A DNA stretch of 64,000 nt. It comes from Allofournierella_A excrementavium (GTDB lineage: Bacteria; Bacillota; Clostridia; Oscillospirales; Ruminococcaceae). Both the position numbers and the translations under genes were made by a program. The notes under the pieces are model-generated. The model worked only from the letters and a program-made list of their open reading frames with translations, did not search any database and was not told the DNA's origin. Shown one piece after another: positions 40,007 through 48,454 of this stretch; the first letter of the stretch is position 1, and every line of letters starts with the position of its first letter. Location of the stretch: assembly GCA_019120375.1 (NCBI GenBank), contig DWVE01000051.1, positions 1-64,000 on the forward strand. Reading direction: 5' to 3'.

Positions 40007-41065
40007 TCAGAAAACCTCGTGCCAACGCCGGCCCAAAAGCAGCCGGCCCAGGTGATAGGCCCGCCAGAACCAGCGGCGGTCCCCTTCAAAAGACCGGGCG
40101 ATGAAGGCTACCAGCCCAAGCTGCCCCCGGCGGAAGGGCAGGTAGTAGGGGGAGTAGACCCGCTCTTCGCCCATGTGCCGCAGAATGGCCGCGAAGCGCT
40201 CGTCCTTCAAAAGCACGGTCTTCAGTGCGGGGCGCTTTTCGGGCGGGGTGGAAAGAACGCCGTAGGCCAGGGTGTGCAGGCACTGATACCACAAAAAGCC
40301 CATCTCGGCGGGAGGCACATGATAGCGGCAGAGAAAATCCTCTGACAAATCGCTGAACATGGCCAGATGACTGGGCAGATAGGGCTGGGGCCGGTTGCTC
40401 ACGCTGGCGTCGTTGTGCATTTCGTAATAATAGAGAGGCTGGGGGATGTAGCGGATGCCCGCCGCCGGGTGGGCAGTAAACCAAGCCCGCCAGAAGGCCA
40501 CCACAAAGGGCAGGTCGTCGGTGCCGTCGCGGATGGTCTCATCAAAGCGCAGCCCCTTTTCCAGCAGAAAATCCACCGGGAAGGCCTTGGTCCAGACATA
40601 GTGCACCGTGCCGGTGCGGTAAAGCTGGCCGAACTGAGGCTGGGCATAGCGGGCGGGCACGGCCTCGGCCGCGTCGGCGCACATCTCCTCCCACACGTCG
40701 TGGTGGCGCCAGCTCACCAGGTCCTCGCCGGCGTCTTTCAGCGCCGCGGCGATGGCTGCAAGTGCGCAGGGGCCAAGGCGGTCGTCCTGGTCGAGAAAGA
40801 GCAGATACCGCCCCTTCGCGGCGGCAATGCCGGCGTTGCGCGCGCCGGTGACGCCGGAGTTTTTCTGGTGGATGACCCGGATGCGTCCGTCCGTTTCGGC
40901 CAGCCGGTCGCAGACTTCGCCGCTCTCGTCGGGGCTGCCGTCGTCGATGAGCAGATGCTCATAATCCGCAAAGCCCTGAGCACGCACGCTTTCGGCGCAG
41001 CCAGGCACAAAGTCCACCCCTTTGTACACCGGGGTCAGAATGGTGAAAAAGGGCCGCTGAGCCAT
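40007..41065 (-). CDS. Family 2 glycosyltransferase
   Basis: 352 residues from ATG 41065, nine bases after AAAGGAGG; the GTG at 41074 abuts that ribosome site. FTILTPVYKGVDFVPGCAESV, LLIDDGSPD, KNSGVTGARNAGIAAAKGRYLLFLDQDDRLG contains the site DQDD. The C-terminal half (about 180-352) is helical with LYYYEMHNDASVS, as in several other transferases of this locus. It closes the GT2 array and precedes the exporter block by 97 bases. Confidence 0.92.
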   Translation of the reverse strand: MAQRPFFTILTPVYKGVDFVPGCAESVRAQGFADYEHLLIDDGSPDESGEVCDRLAETDGRIRVIHQKNSGVTGARNAGIAAAKGRYLLFLDQDDRLGPCALAAIAAALKDAGEDLVSWRHHDVWEEMCADAAEAVPARYAQPQFGQLYRTGTVHYVWTKAFPVDFLLEKGLRFDETIRDGTDDLPFVVAFWRAWFTAHPAAGIRYIPQPLYYYEMHNDASVSNRPQPYLPSHLAMFSDLSEDFLCRYHVPPAEMGFLWYQCLHTLAYGVLSTPPEKRPALKTVLLKDERFAAILRHMGEERVYSPYYLPFRRGQLGLVAFIARSFEGDRRWFWRAYHLGRLLLGRRWHEVF

Positions 41066-41092
41066 GGGCGGCACCCTCCTTTCGGAAACTTG

Positions 41093-41120
41093 ATTATAAC
41101 ACGCCCGGCGGGCGGTGCAA
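41093..41120 (-). promoter_or_regulatory. Promoter inside the GT array
   Basis: Minus-strand TTGCAC and TATAAT, 16 bases apart, in the 66-base gap before the GT2 at 40007-41065. Confidence 0.55.
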
Positions 41121-41131
41121 AGCCCGGCGGG

Positions 41132-42196
41132 TCAGCCGGTGGGGATGAGGGGCGTCCAGCCGCGGCAGAGGGTGTAGAGCCCCAGCCAGTGGAACTTCCA
41201 GTAAAGGGCCATGGGCGGCGCAAGGCGGCTCTGGTCCAGGGCCACCGCCAGGGCCGTTGCGTGAAAGTGCAGGGGCAGATACCGCGCTTCATAAAGGTGG
41301 TTCTGCTTGAAAAAGCCCATCAGGCGGCGGTACTCCCCGCTTTTGTAAAAACGGGCCATGGCACGCCGCCGCTCCTTTGCCGGGGTGCACCATGCACCAT
41401 AGAGCAGGGTGTTCATGTACTCCATCACGATTTTGGTCAGCTCTTCGGGGGGCGTGCCGTACCGCTGCAGGCAGTCGGTGAGCAGCCGGTCAAATGCCTC
41501 GTAATGGCTGGGGGCAAGGCGGCTGCGGTCGCTCTTGCTCAGACTGGCGGCGTTGCCGTTCTCATAATAGTAAAGAGGCCGGGTGATAAAAAGACACTCC
41601 GCCTCGGGGGCCCGCTCAAAAAAGGCCCGCAGGTAGTCGGTGACGAAGGGCCGGTCCTCGTAGCAGCGCATGGTCACGTCAAAGCGCAAACCAGCTTTTT
41701 TCACCAGCGCCGCCTCGAACAGCTTGCCCCAGGGCGCGGCCAGGGGCGTGTCGGCGTACATGCGGCCAAAGTCCCGGGCGCGGTAACGCTGTTCCGGCGG
41801 CTGGCGCTGCTCTTTGCCCAGGCTTTCCCACTCCTCGGTGAAGGCGAACACCACAAAGGTGCCCGGCTCGGCGGTCTGCCGCGCCAGCAGGGTCTCGGCC
41901 GCGTCAGGGGCCAGAGCGTCGTCCGCATCGGCAAAGAGCAGCCAGGGGGCCCGGGCGGCTTCGATGCCGGCGTTGCGGGCGGCGGAGGCCCCGGCGTTTT
42001 TCTGGTGAATGACCCTGAAACGCTCGTCCTTTGCGGCCCACTGGTCGCAGACGGCGGCGGAGCCGTCGGTGGAGCCGTCGTCCACCAGGATGCACTCAAA
42101 ATCCCCCCGGGTCTGGGCGGCGATGCAGCCCAGCGCCCTGGGCAGGTATTCGCCGGGGTTATACACCGGCACGATGATGGAAAGCTGCGGGGCCAC
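41132..42196 (-). CDS. Family 2 glycosyltransferase
   Basis: 354 residues, GTG start at 42196 after AAAGGAGG. LSIIVPVYNPGEYLPRALGCI, LVDDGSTDG, the site DADD in FADADDALAPDAAET, and a C-terminal helical half with CYEDRPFVTDYLRAFF and LYYYENGNAASLS. The tail (WKFHWLGLYTLCRGWTPLIPTG) is aromatic and may sit at the membrane. Its donor and acceptor cannot be told from sequence. Confidence 0.92.
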   Translation of the reverse strand: MAPQLSIIVPVYNPGEYLPRALGCIAAQTRGDFECILVDDGSTDGSAAVCDQWAAKDERFRVIHQKNAGASAARNAGIEAARAPWLLFADADDALAPDAAETLLARQTAEPGTFVVFAFTEEWESLGKEQRQPPEQRYRARDFGRMYADTPLAAPWGKLFEAALVKKAGLRFDVTMRCYEDRPFVTDYLRAFFERAPEAECLFITRPLYYYENGNAASLSKSDRSRLAPSHYEAFDRLLTDCLQRYGTPPEELTKIVMEYMNTLLYGAWCTPAKERRRAMARFYKSGEYRRLMGFFKQNHLYEARYLPLHFHATALAVALDQSRLAPPMALYWKFHWLGLYTLCRGWTPLIPTG

Positions 42197-42214
42197 GGCG
42201 GCGCCTCCTTTCGC

Positions 42215-44425
42215 TTATTGATCGCGGCTCCAGCTTTTCAGCGCCGCCAGTAGGGTGTGGTAGTAGGCCTCGGGCGAATAGCGCCCGGCGGCCTCGCGCC
42301 CGGCTTTTGCCATGGCGGCGGCGCGGGCGGGGTCGGCTTTCAGGGCCAGGATGGCCTCGGCGATGGTGTTTTCCAGCGGCGGCACGCCCGGCACGCCGCG
42401 CAGCTGCTGGTCCTCCCACACTTCGCTCTGGGGCAGAATGACGGCCCCGCTGCCCGCCAGATATTCCGGCAGGCCGCCGGAGGCGGTGGCGATGACCGGG
42501 CAGCCGCAGGCCATGGCCTCGATGGCGGTGATACCCGCCGGCTCCTGCCAGAGGGCGGGGAAGCAGGCGGCGTTTGCCATACGGTAATAGGCAGGCAGTT
42601 CGGGGTTCGGCACAAAGCCGGCGAACTTCACCCGCTCGCCCAGCGTTTCGGCCTGCTTTCGCAGTCCGTCGGCGTAGTCCGAGCGGTCTTTGGCCCCGAA
42701 GAAAGGGCTGCCCACCACAAGCAGCTTCACCTGCTCATCGGGGATGTTCGCCATGGCGGCCAGCAGCTGGTGCACCCCTTTTTCCGGGCTGGTGCGCCCG
42801 CAGAAGAGCACCACGAAGTCCTCTTTGTCAAAGCCCAGCGCTTGGCGCAGGGCCGCGGCCTCGCCCTCTTTCCCCTCGGGGCAGAAAAGGCCGGTGTCGG
42901 CGCAGTTGGGCACAAGGGCGGCGCTTTCGGGCGCTTCGGCGCTGCCCGCAAGCCAGGCCCCCCGCACGAATTCGCTGATGCAGAGAGCGCGGCTGTAGAT
43001 CTCGTCCAGGGCGGCGCTGCCCGGCGTTTCGCCGTGGAGGTGGGCAGCAAAGCGCCCGCGTCCCAGCGCGCGGCTGGCCTGCCGCCAGCCGGTAAGGTCG
43101 CCGCCCTCACCCAGATACCAGTCGGCGTCCAGCCGCTTCAAAAAGTCAAGGGGCTCTGCGTACCAGCGGTTCCAGTGGATGGGCTTGCCCAAAAGGGCGG
43201 AAAGACGCACCGCCAGCCGGTGGCCGAGGCCTTGCGCCGGGGGCGTTTGGTAGTAAAAGAGGGTGTCCGCAAAGCGGGCGGATTCGCCGGCGGCTTCTTC
43301 GTCCCACTGGCAGAGCACCGCCAGCTCCATCTCTTTAAAATGAGCATTCTGGCGGGCCAGATGTTCCGCCAGGGTCTCCACCGCGCCGCCCTTCACGGCG
43401 GGCACCGGCAGGCCGGGCGGCAGCAGCAGCGCCACCCGGGGCTTGTCCGCTTTGGGGGGCAGGGGCAGCGCCCGTTTTGCCCACCGGCGGCAGCTGAGCT
43501 TTTCCCGGGCGGAAAGGCCGGGGCAGTTTTTCAGAAGGGGCAGCAGGGTGGCCATCTGGGCCTGGGCCTCCTGCCAGCGGGCGGCCAGGGGCCAAGTGAG
43601 GGCCGTCTTCTCGCACTGGGCGCAGAGGGCCAGATACCGCCGCCAGGCCCCCGGCAGGGCCAGCGCCGCCAGGTCGGGGCGGCCCTGGGCGGCGAAAAAG
43701 CGGCAGCGGGCCGCCGCCGCGTCTACCCCGTCGAAGGCGGAGGGGCGCAGCCCGGTGCGGCAGATGCTGCCTTGGCGCAGGCGGTAGAAATAGAGCACGT
43801 CGGCAAGGCAGACCACCTTCTCCGCCTGCCAGAAGAGCAGATGGGCCACCGCGTCGTCCTCGTGGATGCGCCCGGCGGGGTAGCGTAAGTCTTGCCACAA
43901 TTCGCGGCGGTAGAGCTTGTTCCAGGCCACGGTGTAGTAGGTGGAGGAGGGGCCGAAGAACTCCGCCAGCAGCTCTTTGCCGTCGAACGCCCCCGCCGCG
44001 GCGGGCAGGGTGAGCACCCGCTCGTCCAGCGGAGCCAGCGCCTCGTCCACGTCCTCCACGGCGCACAGGGCCATGTCCGCGCCCGTCTCTTCCAGGGCGG
44101 CGTGCAGCTTTTCCAGATAGTCCGCCGCCACCACGTCGTCGGAGTCCACAAAGGCGATGGCCTCGCCCCGGGCAATGCCCAGCCCGGAGTTGCGGGCGGC
44201 GGAAAGGCCGCCGTTTTCCTGGTGGATGATCTTCACCCGGCTGTCCTGCGCGGCGTAGCCGTCACACAGTGCGCCGCAGCCGTCGGGGCTGCCGTCGTCC
44301 ACAAAGATCAGTTCAAAATCGGTGAAGGTCTGGCCCAGCAGGCTCTCGGCGCAGGCGGGCAGGCAGTCCTCCACCTTGTACACCGGCACAATAACGCTGA
44401 CGGCCGGGCGTTTTTCTTCGCTCAT
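42215..44425 (-). CDS. GT2-GT4 fusion glycosyltransferase
   Basis: 736 residues. Residues 1-320 are a complete GT2 (VSVIVPVYKVEDCLPAC, FVDDGSPDGCG, site DSDD in FVDSDDVVAADY, HEDDAVAHLLFW). Residues about 335-736 are a GT4 GT-B enzyme (FCGRTSPEKGVHQLLAAM, LVVGSPFFG, VKFAGFVPNPELPAYYRMA, ALWQEPAGITAIEAMACGCPVIA). The fusion would add two sugars in succession or both ends of a repeat. The start ATG overlaps the preceding GT2 stop. No frameshift signs are seen at the joint. Confidence 0.93.
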   Translation of the reverse strand: MSEEKRPAVSVIVPVYKVEDCLPACAESLLGQTFTDFELIFVDDGSPDGCGALCDGYAAQDSRVKIIHQENGGLSAARNSGLGIARGEAIAFVDSDDVVAADYLEKLHAALEETGADMALCAVEDVDEALAPLDERVLTLPAAAGAFDGKELLAEFFGPSSTYYTVAWNKLYRRELWQDLRYPAGRIHEDDAVAHLLFWQAEKVVCLADVLYFYRLRQGSICRTGLRPSAFDGVDAAAARCRFFAAQGRPDLAALALPGAWRRYLALCAQCEKTALTWPLAARWQEAQAQMATLLPLLKNCPGLSAREKLSCRRWAKRALPLPPKADKPRVALLLPPGLPVPAVKGGAVETLAEHLARQNAHFKEMELAVLCQWDEEAAGESARFADTLFYYQTPPAQGLGHRLAVRLSALLGKPIHWNRWYAEPLDFLKRLDADWYLGEGGDLTGWRQASRALGRGRFAAHLHGETPGSAALDEIYSRALCISEFVRGAWLAGSAEAPESAALVPNCADTGLFCPEGKEGEAAALRQALGFDKEDFVVLFCGRTSPEKGVHQLLAAMANIPDEQVKLLVVGSPFFGAKDRSDYADGLRKQAETLGERVKFAGFVPNPELPAYYRMANAACFPALWQEPAGITAIEAMACGCPVIATASGGLPEYLAGSGAVILPQSEVWEDQQLRGVPGVPPLENTIAEAILALKADPARAAAMAKAGREAAGRYSPEAYYHTLLAALKSWSRDQ

Positions 44426-45435
44426 GCGCCCGCCTCCTTCTCCTTGTGCAGGCTGCCCCGGGCCGCCGCCAGACGGTAGCAGCCCTCCGGGCTCAGCACG
44501 AACAGCACCGCCCGCAGTTTTTCCCCTGCGGGCACATAGGGACAGTGCAGAATGGCGGAAAGCAGCCCGTTCAGCTTTTTCTTGTGCTTCGCAAAACCGG
44601 CTTTCAGTTCCGGCGAGAGGGGCCCGGCCTTGCGGGCGTGGACGTAAAAGAGATAGAACACCTGCCAGTAGCGGGCCACCGCCCGGCGGTAGAGGTCCGC
44701 CCGATCGGGTTTCTTGGCGAAGAAGTCCACCCAGCTGCCGTAAAGGCGCAGGTCGTCCAGCTTTTTCACCGAGAAGGCGGCGCTGGTCATGTTGCCGGTG
44801 CGCACCCGGTAGAGATACAGCGGTTTGTTGGTGGCCACAATGCGGTGCCCGTCGTAGATCTTGTCCATGATATTCGCGTCGTCGCCAAAAAACATCGTCT
44901 CGTCGTGACGCACGCCCTCAAAAAGCCGCGCGTCGTAGAGTTTGTTCCAGGTGACCATGCAGTACATGCCGCCGTCCCGCAGAACGTCGTAGAACTGGTC
45001 CAGCGCGTCGCCCTCGCCCAGAAGGTCCTCGGCAACGGTCACGCCCCGGCCCAGTCGGTTGCCCTCTTCGTCGATGCACTCCGCGCCGCAGGCCGCCAGG
45101 GGGCAGCCGCTCTCCTGCACCATGTTGTAAAGCGTTTCCAGAAAGTCCGGCTCCAGCAGGTCGTCGGAATCCACATAGCTGATGTAGCGGCCCGTCGCCG
45201 CGTCCAGCCCGGCGTTGGCAGCGCTGGCGGGGCCGCCGTTGGGCTTGTGCACCACCCGGATGCGCCCGTCGGTCTTGGCCAGTTCGTCGCAGAGCTCGCC
45301 GCAGCCGTTGGGGCTGCCGTCCTCCACCAGAATGAGCTCAAAGTCGGTGAAGGTCTGGGCCAGGATGCTCTTCACGGTGATGGGCAGATAGTCCTTCGCG
45401 TCGTAGACGCTGGTGATGATGCTGATGGTGGGCAT
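44422..45435 (-). CDS. Family 2 glycosyltransferase
   Basis: 337 residues: ISIITSVYDAKDYLPITVKSI, LVEDGSPNGCG, NGGPASAANAGLDAATGRYISYVDSDDLLEPDFLETL with the site DSDD. The middle has GGMYCMVTWNKLYDARLFEG and FFGDDANIMDKIYDG; YLYRVRTGNMTSAAFSVKK follows. The Lys/Arg-rich C terminus could touch the membrane. It is coupled by ATGA to the GT2-GT4 fusion. Confidence 0.92.
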   Translation of the reverse strand: MPTISIITSVYDAKDYLPITVKSILAQTFTDFELILVEDGSPNGCGELCDELAKTDGRIRVVHKPNGGPASAANAGLDAATGRYISYVDSDDLLEPDFLETLYNMVQESGCPLAACGAECIDEEGNRLGRGVTVAEDLLGEGDALDQFYDVLRDGGMYCMVTWNKLYDARLFEGVRHDETMFFGDDANIMDKIYDGHRIVATNKPLYLYRVRTGNMTSAAFSVKKLDDLRLYGSWVDFFAKKPDRADLYRRAVARYWQVFYLFYVHARKAGPLSPELKAGFAKHKKKLNGLLSAILHCPYVPAGEKLRAVLFVLSPEGCYRLAAARGSLHKEKEAGA

Positions 45436-45456
45436 AAATGCGCCTCCTGAAACGGG

Positions 45457-46452
45457 TTATTTTGCGCCCCGCAGCCGCAGGGGCAGGCAGGCGAGGGCAG
45501 GGCTTTTGCGGCGGGCGGCAAGACGGAGATACTTGCCGTAAAGGCCGGGGATGCTTTCCAGCCCTTTCAGCAGGGCGGGGTACCAGACGTCGCTTTCGAA
45601 CAGGGCTGCCAGCGCCGCCTTCCGCTTTGCCAGGGGGTAGGACTTGGTGCGGTCCAACAGCAGGGTGTAAAAACTCAGCGCGTCGTGGGGGCGCTGGCTC
45701 TCGATGAGGGGGGCGGCCAGTTCCGGGTGGCCGGCGGCGGTGACGAAGGCCTCCATCTGGTCCAGCACCCGCTGGCTGGTGACCAGGTTGTCCAGCGTGG
45801 CGGCGTGGGTCAGGGTGGAAGGGTGCACCCAGTATTCGTAGAAGCTCTCCCCCAGATGCACCATCTGGCCGATGTGGGGCCAGAAAGCGAAGTTGAAGGC
45901 GATGTCCTCCCCGGTGCGCAGGGCGGTGTTGAAGGAAAGGCCCGCCTGCCGCACGGTGTCCAGCTTGTAGGCCTTGTTGCACAAAGAGAAGAACTGGTTC
46001 GCCTGATAGTAGCCCACGAAATGCTCCCAGAAGCCATCCAGGCCGCACTGGAAAGCGGGGTAGACCGCCGGGGTGGTCTTTTCCTCCTCCCGCCACTCAA
46101 AGCCGTAGCTGATGAGGTCGGGGGAGGAGGTGGCGGCCCGGGCGATGGCGGCGAAAGCGCCGGGTTTTAAGATGTCGTCCGCGTCCACAAAGGTGAGGTA
46201 GCGCCCGGTGGCGGCGGCAAGGCCGGCATTGCGGGCGGCGGCGGCCCCGCCGTTGGGGCGGCTGAGCAGTTTCACCCGGTCGTCCTTGCGGGAGAATTCG
46301 CCGCAGAGGGCGGGGGAGGAATCGGTGGAGCCGTCGTCCACCAGGATCAGTTCAAAATAAGGGTAGTTCTGGCTGAGGATGCTCTCCACCGCCGCCGAAA
46401 GGTATTTTTCGGCGTTGTAGACGGGCATCACGCAGCTGATGACAGCGGGCAT
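45457..46452 (-). CDS. Family 2 glycosyltransferase
   Basis: 331 residues. ISCVMPVYNAEKYLSAAVESI, LVDDGSTDSSP, NGGAAAARNAGLAAATGRYLTFVDADDILKPGA with the site DADD. The rest is helical, with QFFSLCNKAYKLDTVRQAGLSF and TGEDIAFNFAFWP, and differs from the neighbouring copies, so the acceptor is probably different. Gaps of 21 and 26 bases to its neighbours. Confidence 0.92.
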   Translation of the reverse strand: MPAVISCVMPVYNAEKYLSAAVESILSQNYPYFELILVDDGSTDSSPALCGEFSRKDDRVKLLSRPNGGAAAARNAGLAAATGRYLTFVDADDILKPGAFAAIARAATSSPDLISYGFEWREEEKTTPAVYPAFQCGLDGFWEHFVGYYQANQFFSLCNKAYKLDTVRQAGLSFNTALRTGEDIAFNFAFWPHIGQMVHLGESFYEYWVHPSTLTHAATLDNLVTSQRVLDQMEAFVTAAGHPELAAPLIESQRPHDALSFYTLLLDRTKSYPLAKRKAALAALFESDVWYPALLKGLESIPGLYGKYLRLAARRKSPALACLPLRLRGAK

Positions 46453-46478
46453 GTAAAATAAGCCTCCTCAGAAAAGTT

Positions 46479-47480
46479 TCAGCTGCCGGCGCGCAGAGAA
46501 CGCACAAGGGCCAGCGCCCCGGCAAGGCGCAGCCGCACGCACGCCCCGTAGACAAGGCGGGCGGGGCCGGTGTAGCAGCCGGCCACCCAGGCGGCCACCG
46601 CGTCGCGGCAGTGGGCGGGGGCCAGCAGCCGGGCGAACAGGCGGCGGCACTCCCCAAAGGGCAGCGCTCCCCTGCGCCCCAGCAGCATGGCGCACTGGGC
46701 GGCGGCAACGCCTCCCTGACGCTTCAAAAGCACCTGGCGGGTCTCCTCCTCCGACGCGCCGAAACGGGCCAGAAAGGCCGCCAGGGCCGGGCGGGTGTAC
46801 TCCTCCGCGTCCAGCAGGTCGGTGCGCAGCCGGCGGGAGAGGCTGCCCTCCGCCCGGTTGTCACAGACGTAATAGGCCGCGGGGATAAAATAGGCCGGGC
46901 CGCAGTGTTCCAGCGCCGCAAGGCAGAAGAGCAGGTCCTCGTTGACTTTGAGCGCCTCGTCAAAGCGCACGCCATCGAGGGCGGTGCGGCGGAAAATCTT
47001 GTTGTAGAGCGCGGCGAACAGGCCGGTGTCCACCAGATAGTAGGCAAAATTCCCGGCAAGGTCGGAAAGCGACTCCATCCGCCCGGCGGGCAGGGTCTCG
47101 TTCACCTCGCCCAAGAGGGTGTCCACCCCGAAAAAGCAGACGTCAGCCCCCTCTTCCAGGGGCGGCAGGGCCGCCTCGTACAGGCCGGGATTCACCCAGT
47201 CGTCCGCGTCCACGAACTGCACGTACCGCCCCTTGGCGGCGGCAAGCCCGGCGTTGCGGGCGGCGGACGCGCCACCGTTTTTCTGGTGGATGACCCGCAC
47301 GCGGCAATCCTCGGCCGCCAGCCGGTCGCACAGGACGGGGGAATCGTCGGCGGAGCCGTCGTCCACCAAGATCAGCTCGGCGGCCCCGGGGGCCTGGTCA
47401 AGGACGCTGGCCGCGCACTTTTCCAGCGTGGCGGCGGCGTTGTACACCGGCACGATGACGCTCAGCAGCAGTTCGCTCAT
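46479..47480 (-). CDS. Family 2 glycosyltransferase
   Basis: 333 residues from ATG 47480, which overlaps the upstream GT2 stop (ATGA); the longer open frame to 47855 is a shadow of that gene. LSVIVPVYNAAATLEKCAASV, LVDDGSADDSP, NGGASAARNAGLAAAKGRYVQFVDADDWVNPGL carries the site DADD. LYNKIFRRTALDGVRFDEALKVNEDLLFCLAALEH follows. The C-terminal 70 residues are Ala/Arg/Leu-rich. Confidence 0.92.
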   Translation of the reverse strand: MSELLLSVIVPVYNAAATLEKCAASVLDQAPGAAELILVDDGSADDSPVLCDRLAAEDCRVRVIHQKNGGASAARNAGLAAAKGRYVQFVDADDWVNPGLYEAALPPLEEGADVCFFGVDTLLGEVNETLPAGRMESLSDLAGNFAYYLVDTGLFAALYNKIFRRTALDGVRFDEALKVNEDLLFCLAALEHCGPAYFIPAAYYVCDNRAEGSLSRRLRTDLLDAEEYTRPALAAFLARFGASEEETRQVLLKRQGGVAAAQCAMLLGRRGALPFGECRRLFARLLAPAHCRDAVAAWVAGCYTGPARLVYGACVRLRLAGALALVRSLRAGS

Positions 47481-48430
47481 CCCCTGGCCTCCTTTTTGCC
47501 AAAGAGCTTGGCCCACACAAGGCCGAAGCAGCGGCCAACGAAGTAAAAGGGCAGGGCAAGTTTTGCCCCGGCGGGCAGGCGGCCCATCTCCTTGAGGAAG
47601 GGGCCCAGACCGCCGTATTTGATGCGGTCGATGAGGGGGAAGAAGGTGCCCGCCAGCAGGCACCGGGTGAAGGGGTAGCGGCTGCCGAAGTAGGTTTTGC
47701 TCGCCAGCACCACGTCCAGAAAGTCGGCGTATTTTTTCACGGCGCTGGCCCGGGTGTTGTAGTTCTTGTGCTCGGCGCCAGGCCCGCCCACCCGGTAGGC
47801 GCTCATGGCCTCGTCCATCACGAACACCCGCCCGCCGTCCAGATACAGCATGCACAAGGCAAAATCCGCGATGCTGCGGTTGGCGGTGACGTAGGCCTCC
47901 CGGGCCGGGTCGGGCGTGCGGAAGATGTTGCGCACCATGCAGGCGGTGCAGGAGTAGGTGACCCCCCGCAGGAAAAGCGGCATGGTGGCGTCGGCGTTGA
48001 GGATGCGTTTGTCGTCGGGCAGGGTGCCGTAGGTCTTGCCCTCATCGTCGGTGAGCAGCAGGGTGTGGCTCACCGCCAGATAGTCGGGGTGGGCGCGCAG
48101 AAAATCCGCCTGCTTTTGCAGCTTCGATTCGTCCCGCCACCAGTCGTCCCCTTCCAGGGTGCAGACGAACTCGCCCTTCGCGGCGCAAAGGCCCTCGTAC
48201 CAGTTGCGGCTGATGCCCACATTTTTCTCCCGCAGGTTCAGCCGGATGCGTTCGGGATACTTGGCGGCGTACTCCTGCAAGATGGCGCGGGTGCCGTCGG
48301 TGCCGCAGTCCTCGGTGATGTAAACTTCAAAGTCGAAATCCGTCTTTTGGGCCAGAACGCTGTCGATGGCCTTGCGGATGTAGTGCTCCTGGTTGTAGGT
48401 GGTGATGACGACCGTCACCAAAGGGGCCAT
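47477..48430 (-). CDS. Family 2 glycosyltransferase
   Basis: 317 residues from ATG 48430, behind AAGGAAG. VTVVITTYNQEHYIRKAIDSVLAQ, YITEDCGTDGTRAI, NVGISRNWYEGLCAAKGEFVCTLEGDDWWRDESKL: the acidic site is EGDDWW, as in the subgroup typified by rhamnosyl- and galactosyl-transferases of capsule loci. It is the most divergent GT2 of the array. The C-terminal segment (FYFVGRCFGLVWAKLFGKK) may associate with the membrane. Confidence 0.92.
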   Translation of the reverse strand: MAPLVTVVITTYNQEHYIRKAIDSVLAQKTDFDFEVYITEDCGTDGTRAILQEYAAKYPERIRLNLREKNVGISRNWYEGLCAAKGEFVCTLEGDDWWRDESKLQKQADFLRAHPDYLAVSHTLLLTDDEGKTYGTLPDDKRILNADATMPLFLRGVTYSCTACMVRNIFRTPDPAREAYVTANRSIADFALCMLYLDGGRVFVMDEAMSAYRVGGPGAEHKNYNTRASAVKKYADFLDVVLASKTYFGSRYPFTRCLLAGTFFPLIDRIKYGGLGPFLKEMGRLPAGAKLALPFYFVGRCFGLVWAKLFGKKEARG

Positions 48431-48454
48431 GGGGTCCACTTCCTTTTCTTTGAA

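Noticed and set aside
40007..48430. Repeated GT2 core blocks as a mobile element or repeat family
   Set aside because: They encode the conserved catalytic fold of each enzyme in the same frame, which explains the likeness.
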